From Stramenopiles sp. TOSAG23-6 (taxonomy: Eukaryota > Sar), in the NCBI GenBank assembly GCA_900128565.1, contig LT636280.1, positions 1-11,105 on the forward strand: DNA of 11,105 nucleotides, given 5' to 3'. The notes beneath the pieces are model-generated. The model searched no databases. It was not told the origin of the DNA and saw nothing but the letters and a program-made list of their open reading frames with translations. Both the position numbers and the translations under genes were made by a program. The first letter of the stretch is position 1, and each line of letters starts with the position of its first letter. Positions 7,764 through 11,105 of this stretch are shown one piece after another.

Positions 7764-10700
7764 ATGGGAGCGTCCAATTCTCATCTAAGTAAAGTAGACG
7801 AATATCTTGTTGACCAAGTTTGTCTGTGGAGTGGTTGGTTGTTAAAGTCTAAAGTGCAAAGAAACTGGACTCGACGTTATTTTGAGATATATTCCAAGAT
7901 TCCTTTTGGTTCTGTTGATAATGTTACATCCGTTCTAGTATACAGAGTTTCTCCAGATGGACCAATCAAAGACATTATAAAACTAAGCGAATTTTGTTGT
8001 TTTTCCAGGATTGCAATAGAGAAAAATGCTAATGACAACCGAATGCTAGTGCTTGTTACCCGGGAGCAAGTATGGCAAATGAAGTTTGTATCTCCTGAAC
8101 AGGAACCAAAATTTTCTGCTGCCCTTGCTCGAATAATCCCTTTTAAGTCCGTTATCAAAGAAGGATGGATCGAAAAGTTCAGTTGTAAAATCGGAAGTGT
8201 AGCTGGGCTTGGAGAAAATGATGGAATTTTCCCTGGAAAAATATCTCAGGATACTAATCTCAATCGTGTTTCTTCACCTTCTTCATCATCTTCTTCATCA
8301 TCTGCTGGTGGTAAAGGTAATTTATCAAGTAGTACATGCAAGCAAATTGGGTCGACTACAAATCCTTCACCTAGAAAGCAGAAAACACCGTTGGAAGAAT
8401 CTCTGAAAAGTATTCGAGAAACTCTGATGGGAGAGTCAGGAAGCTTCAGACAAAGATTATTCGGTTTACGATGTACGTTTTCAAAATTGAATTTCAATTT
8501 TTTTTTCATACGAAATTTTGTACCTAAGAAAAAAATTTCAAATTTTGAAAAAAAACAAATTCACAATACATCCGAATGGAAGCGTCGATATGCTGTTTTA
8601 TTAGAGTCGAGTACTCTGTTATATTTCACGAATGAAAAAATGCAAATTTTACGTGGTTGGATGGATCTCAAACACTGTAAAAATATTAGTTATGCATATA
8701 GTACAATTGAGAATGGAAATGTACATTTTCATAATCAATTTCATTTTGTTTTTTTTTCATACGAAATTTTGTACCTAACAAAAAAAATCAATTTTTTTTT
8801 TAATATTTTCCAAAAATTCATCGACCAGAAATTTCCTTTTATGATTTGAGACTTCCTCCCAAAGTTTATCATTTTCGTGTACCTAATGATAGTACAGATA
8901 TAAATAGCGATATTTATATCGATGAGATGAATCCTAGTAGAGAGCCGTTACGCGTTGCAGAGTGTACCTTTTCATTTCAATTTTAAATTTATTTTTATTT
9001 CGTACGAAATTTTGTACCTAACAAATTTTAGTTTTTTTTTTTTGAAATATTTTTTCATAATCCATGGCTCTCTGCAATGAATGAAACTGTCAAGACTTGT
9101 AAAGAGTCTTTAAGTACATCTTCAACTGTATCTTCAGATATATCTTCAAATACGTCACTGAATAGTTTAGAGTCTGTAAATAAAGCAAAACTAAAACAAT
9201 TAAAAAAACTAAAAAAACAAAAAAATGTTAAAAAAACTAAAAACAAAGCTTCAAAAATGAAAAACATTTCTTTTGTTTTAGATCAAAAACAACCAAGAAG
9301 AAGACATAAAAAAATTTCAGCTGGATATAGAGGTATGGCAAAACGTCGAAGTGCGAGAGGTGTCATTCGCTTGCGTGAAGCTGCAGAGAAAGATTTAATG
9401 TATACAAAAGAATGTTCGACAAACCCTAACTCAAACCCTAACCCTAACTCAAATCAACAAAAACTTAAATGTAATAATGATGATGAACATGGGCAAGAGG
9501 ATACTGTTTTCTTGGATGATGATTCAATTATAAATGATTCTATCAAAGAAAATACACAAAATATACAAAATAGTGAGGTAAGATTAGATAAGAATCAAAA
9601 TAATCAAAATAATCAAAATGAAAAAATTCAGAAAAAAATACACAAAAGAAATCAAAAACACGAAAATCTAGGAAAATCAAATCATTCAAATGGTGGTGAT
9701 GTCATAACACGTGTGAAAGTTATTATTCAAACGTCATCAAATAAAGGAATATCATTAGAATCACAAGCACGAATGTTAAAAAATAGTATTATTTCTGAAT
9801 ATGGAAGAGAAATTTTTGAAAGGCGAAAATCCGAATTCGAACAGCTATTGCTACAAGCTGCAGTGAGTAATACAAAACTTAATAAGAAGAATCCGAGCGA
9901 TATTGTTGATGATGATGATACAGTTAATTGTACAACAAAGATTAATGATGATGATGTTGTTGATGATGAGACAGTTGATTTTAAAACAAAGATACCAAAG
10001 CAAAACAAACAGGAAACAAATAATGATACTTCTCAAACTCGTCAATGTTCTAGTGCAACGTTGTACGTTTTATTTTTTTTTTTACAGAAAAATCGAATTT
10101 TTTTTTCGTACGAAATTTTGTACCTAACAAATTTTACAAAAAAAAAATTTCACAATATATGTACAATTCTTCTTCAAATGATAATACACAAACAATAGAT
10201 GATAAAATTCGACTTTGGTCTTCTGGGCTTGATTTTCTATCCCTTATCGAAAATATCCATATTCCTATATTTGGTTTTTCTGTATGTCACTCTCTCATAG
10301 ATTTTAATTTATTTTTTTCATACAAAATTTTGTACCTAATGAATTTGAATTTATTTTTTTTCATACAAAATCTCTCTCATGAATTTTAATTTTTTTTTCA
10401 TACAAAATTTTGTAAAATTATTTTTTATTTATTTGTTCATATTTTATGCTTTACAAAATCAAGGAAAACAAATTCACTTTAAAGGTCCAGAGGTTGGGGA
10501 ACTCGTCACACTTCGTGACATTCGGCGTACATTTTATATGAATTTCTAATTTTTTTTTAAATTTTTTTTTTTCGTACGAAATTTCGTACCTAACGATTTT
10601 TTTTTTTTGGTAAAATTTTTTTTTTTCACAATATATGTGGCTATCAATTTGCTCTACGTATTTGCCATCCGGATAAGCAAGGGCCTAATGCAAGTGTTGA

Positions 10701-10824
10701 ACAGTTACAACGCTCTGCCGCTGTGTTTCGATTGTTGCAAATTAGATATGAAGTTTTAACAGAAACATTCAAAGAAAATGGCAGTGAATCATTTTGTAGA
10801 ACTTTATCACCCTGGTTGGGATAA
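7764..10824 (+). CDS. N-myristoylation-type PH-PH-J-domain protein, 7 exons
   Basis: Exons 7764-8472, 8572-8720, 8822-8963, 9066-10062, 10161-10281, 10448-10526 and 10637-10824 give 794 residues. The start MGASNSHLSK fits an N-myristoylation signal (Gly2, Ser6) and is the first ATG in the open frame. PH domain 1 spans about residues 30-130 (SGWLLKSKVQRNWTRRYFEI ... SPEQEPKFSAALARI). PH domain 2 begins at about 132 (KEGWIEKFSCKIG) and is interrupted by a Ser-rich insert of about 90 residues. It resumes in exon 2 (WKRRYAVLLESSTLLYF) and closes in exons 3-4 (VYHFRVPN ... EWLSAMNETV). The middle (about 345-620) is Lys-, Asn- and Asp-rich, with KKLKKQKNVKKTK and RRRHKK clusters. The last 60 residues are a J domain: TLRDIRR, then YQFALRICHPDKQG with the HPD motif, then an amphipathic helix to the end. 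J domains stimulate Hsp70, and PH domains bind phosphoinositides or proteins, so a membrane-tethered co-chaperone is a reasonable inference. Stop TAA at 10822. Confidence 0.8.
8473..8571 (+). mobile_element. Introner-like intron F (GT...AT), 99 bp, best-preserved copy
   Basis: Starts GTACGTTTTC, then a near-perfect inverted repeat AAAATTGAATTTCAATTTT, a T-run, CATACGAAATTTTGTAC, CTAAG, and ends TTCACAATACAT. Removal (phase 1) gives RSEWKRRYAVLL, the classic PH-domain start. There is no AG acceptor before the WKRRY codons. Confidence 0.85.
8721..8821 (+). mobile_element. Introner-like intron G (GT...AT), 101 bp
   Basis: Starts GTACATTTTC, holds CATACGAAATTTTGTAC and CTAAC, and ends CCAAAAATTCAT. 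Phase 0 join gives ENGN-RPEISFYDLRL within PH domain 2. Using the downstream CAG acceptor instead leads quickly to a TGA stop. Confidence 0.85.
8964..9065 (+). mobile_element. Introner-like intron H (GT...AT), 102 bp
   Basis: Starts GTACCTTTTC, holds CGTACGAAATTTTGTAC and CTAAC, and ends TTCATAATCCAT. The split codon T|GG restores the conserved tryptophan of the PH C-terminal helix (AEWLSAMNE). The exon flank is GAGT, so AT-AC boundaries are excluded here. Confidence 0.85.
9175..9350 (+). repeat. Lysine-rich low-complexity coding segment
   Basis: A-rich DNA in exon 4 of the PH-J gene coding KLKQLKKLKKQKNVKKTKNK, followed by RRRHKK and KRRSARG. Likely a nucleic-acid-binding or nuclear/nucleolar localisation segment, at odds with simple membrane tethering. 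Confidence 0.6.
9421..9451 (+). repeat. Telomere-like CCCTAA units inside coding exon
   Basis: Four AACCCTAA-type units, two separated by CTCAAA spacers, in the sense strand of exon 4 of the PH-J gene. They code an Asn/Pro/Ser repeat (NPNSNPNPNSN). Confidence 0.75.
10063..10160 (+). mobile_element. Introner-like intron I (GT...AT), 98 bp
   Basis: Starts GTACGTTTTA, holds CGTACGAAATTTTGTAC and CTAACAAATTTT, and ends TTTCACAATATAT. Phase 2 join: TLYNSSSNDN. TGTAC is shared by the upstream junction and the downstream exon with its flank. Confidence 0.8.
10282..10447 (+). mobile_element. Introner-like intron J with internal tandem duplication, 166 bp
   Basis: Starts GTATGTCACTC and ends TTCATATTTTAT. 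It contains three copies of a CATACAAAATTT-type half unit, at 10319, 10362 and 10399, two of them preceded by CTCTCAT and ATTTTAATTT. Only the first keeps CCTAA. Phase 0 join: GFS-ALQNQGKQIHFKG. Confidence 0.75.
10527..10636 (+). mobile_element. Introner-like intron K (GT...AT), 110 bp, perfect palindrome
   Basis: Starts GTACATTTTATATG, holds the perfect 16-bp palindrome GTACGAAATTTCGTAC and CTAAC, and ends TTTCACAATATAT. The split codon C|GT restores TLRDIRR-GYQFALRICHPDK, the J-domain helices before HPD. The upstream exon base is C, unlike the T at the other sites. Confidence 0.85.
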
Positions 10825-10922
10825 ACTAACCCTAACCCTAACTAAAAAAAATACGAAATATCTAAAAAAAAAATAAAACAAATTTATATAACTTTTGGTA
10901 GAATATTTTATGTATATACTAA
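10825..10922. other. Short convergent intergenic region with telomere-like repeat
   Basis: CTAACCCTAACCCTAACTA at 10826-10843 begins two bases after the PH-J stop. A-rich and T-rich DNA then leads to the stop of the minus-strand gene at 10923. Confidence 0.7.
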
Positions 10923-11027
10923 CTATAAGCGACTTCTATATTGCCTTGAAGAATGTTTTTCATTTCTATTTGATTGATTTTGTATGAGATGTGCCGCTTC
11001 GTGGTAGTCTTGCTCTACAGCTAAGTC
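10923..11027 (-). CDS. C-terminal exon of a gene running off the right edge, UVR-like motif
   Basis: On the minus strand, the bases after an introner 3' end (ACACAT) read in phase 0 as DLAVEQDYHEAAHLIQNQ followed by 16 polar residues and a TAG at 10925-10923. The AVEQ-DY-x-EAA-x-L pattern matches the UVR motif (found in UvrB/UvrC, Clp and some eukaryotic regulatory proteins), a short helical hairpin for protein contacts. Only 34 residues are in the window, so the protein is unknown. Its acceptance rests on the adjoining introner. Confidence 0.6.
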   Translation of the reverse strand, partial: DLAVEQDYHEAAHLIQNQSNRNEKHSSRQYRSRL

Positions 11028-11105
11028 ATGTGTTTTGTAAAAATATTTCAAAAAAAAATACTTAAATTTGTTAGGTACAAAATTTCGTACGAAAAAAAAA
11101 ATCGA
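11028..11105 (-). mobile_element. Introner-like intron L, inverted copy, partial at window edge
   Basis: Read on the minus strand: a T-run, CGTACGAAATTTTGTAC, CTAACAAATTT, a T-rich tract, and the 3' end ACAAAACACAT at 11030-11028. Its 5' end lies beyond the window. It shows that the family also sits in minus-strand genes and in the sense orientation. Confidence 0.85.

Noticed and set aside
9055-9267. Minus-strand Phe-rich ORF
   Set aside because: It is antisense to the Lys-rich segment of the PH-J gene, an A/T composition artefact.
621-10636. U12-type AT-AC introns
   Set aside because: Several copies can be read as AT...AC, but copies D, H, I, J and K cannot, and no ATATCCTT donor is present.
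621-11105. Ciliate internal eliminated sequences with pointer repeats
   Set aside because: Shared junction bases recall pointers, but copies are homologous to each other, carry branch-site-like CTAAC and T-tracts, lie only in sense orientation, and all three stop codons are used. Spliced introners fit better.
1-11105. CRISPR array, tRNA or rRNA
   Set aside because: The recurrent elements are dispersed and exon-interrupting, not arrayed with spacers. No cloverleaf or rRNA segment was recognised on either strand.

Overview
The window is nuclear DNA from an AT-rich, intron-bearing eukaryote, most likely a unicellular protist. Genes are compact and lie on both strands. The proteins are eukaryotic in type: a REEP/Yop1-like ER protein, a monopolin Csm1/Pcs1-like kinetochore protein, a PH-PH-J-domain protein and an endonuclease/exonuclease/phosphatase (EEP) protein. 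TAA, TAG and TGA all end genes here, so the standard code fits. CCCTAA-type telomere-like repeats occur at five places. I cannot name the species. The intron family described next recalls the introner elements with non-canonical splice sites reported in the syndinian dinoflagellate Amoebophrya, but that is an analogy from memory.

The striking feature is a family of short (about 97-166 bp) related sequences that interrupt the reading frames: eleven complete copies on the plus strand and a twelfth, inverted, at the right edge. Each starts GTAC or GTAT (usually GTACGTTTTC). Most then carry an AT-rich inverted repeat, a 16-bp palindrome (GTACGAAATTTTGTAC type), a branch-point-like CTAAC and a long T-rich tract, and end ...CACAATACAT. 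Removing them exactly from GT to the final AT restores the frame in all eleven cases. It also rebuilds conserved motifs that a GT-AG intron would destroy: the EEP SDH motif, the PH-domain tryptophans and the J-domain HPD helix. They look like introners spliced at GT-AT (or equivalent shifted) boundaries rather than GT-AG. All twelve lie in the sense orientation of their host gene.

Layout, left to right: (1) plus strand 107-3264, a secreted EEP-fold hydrolase with three introners, joined to a long Gly-rich region and a Tudor-like end that seems frameshifted near 3250; (2) intergenic 3355-3765 with E2F-like and CCAAT-like motifs; (3) plus strand 3766-5084, a Csm1/Pcs1-like kinetochore protein with two introners; (4) intergenic AT-rich DNA with TA microsatellites; (5) minus strand 6258-5593, an intronless REEP/Yop1-like protein; (6) 6259-6677, a small doubtful ORF ending in telomere-like repeats and a short direct repeat; (7) minus strand 7491-6678, a secreted protein with ADP-ribosyltransferase-like features, broken by a one-base shift in a stretch with N calls; (8) plus strand 7764-10824, a seven-exon, probably N-myristoylated PH-PH-J-domain protein with six introners; (9) minus strand 11027-10923, the last exon of a gene running off the right edge, with a UVR-like motif and the twelfth introner.

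The genes do not form a pathway. What unites the window is the introner invasion and the recurrent telomere-like repeats in or just after genes.
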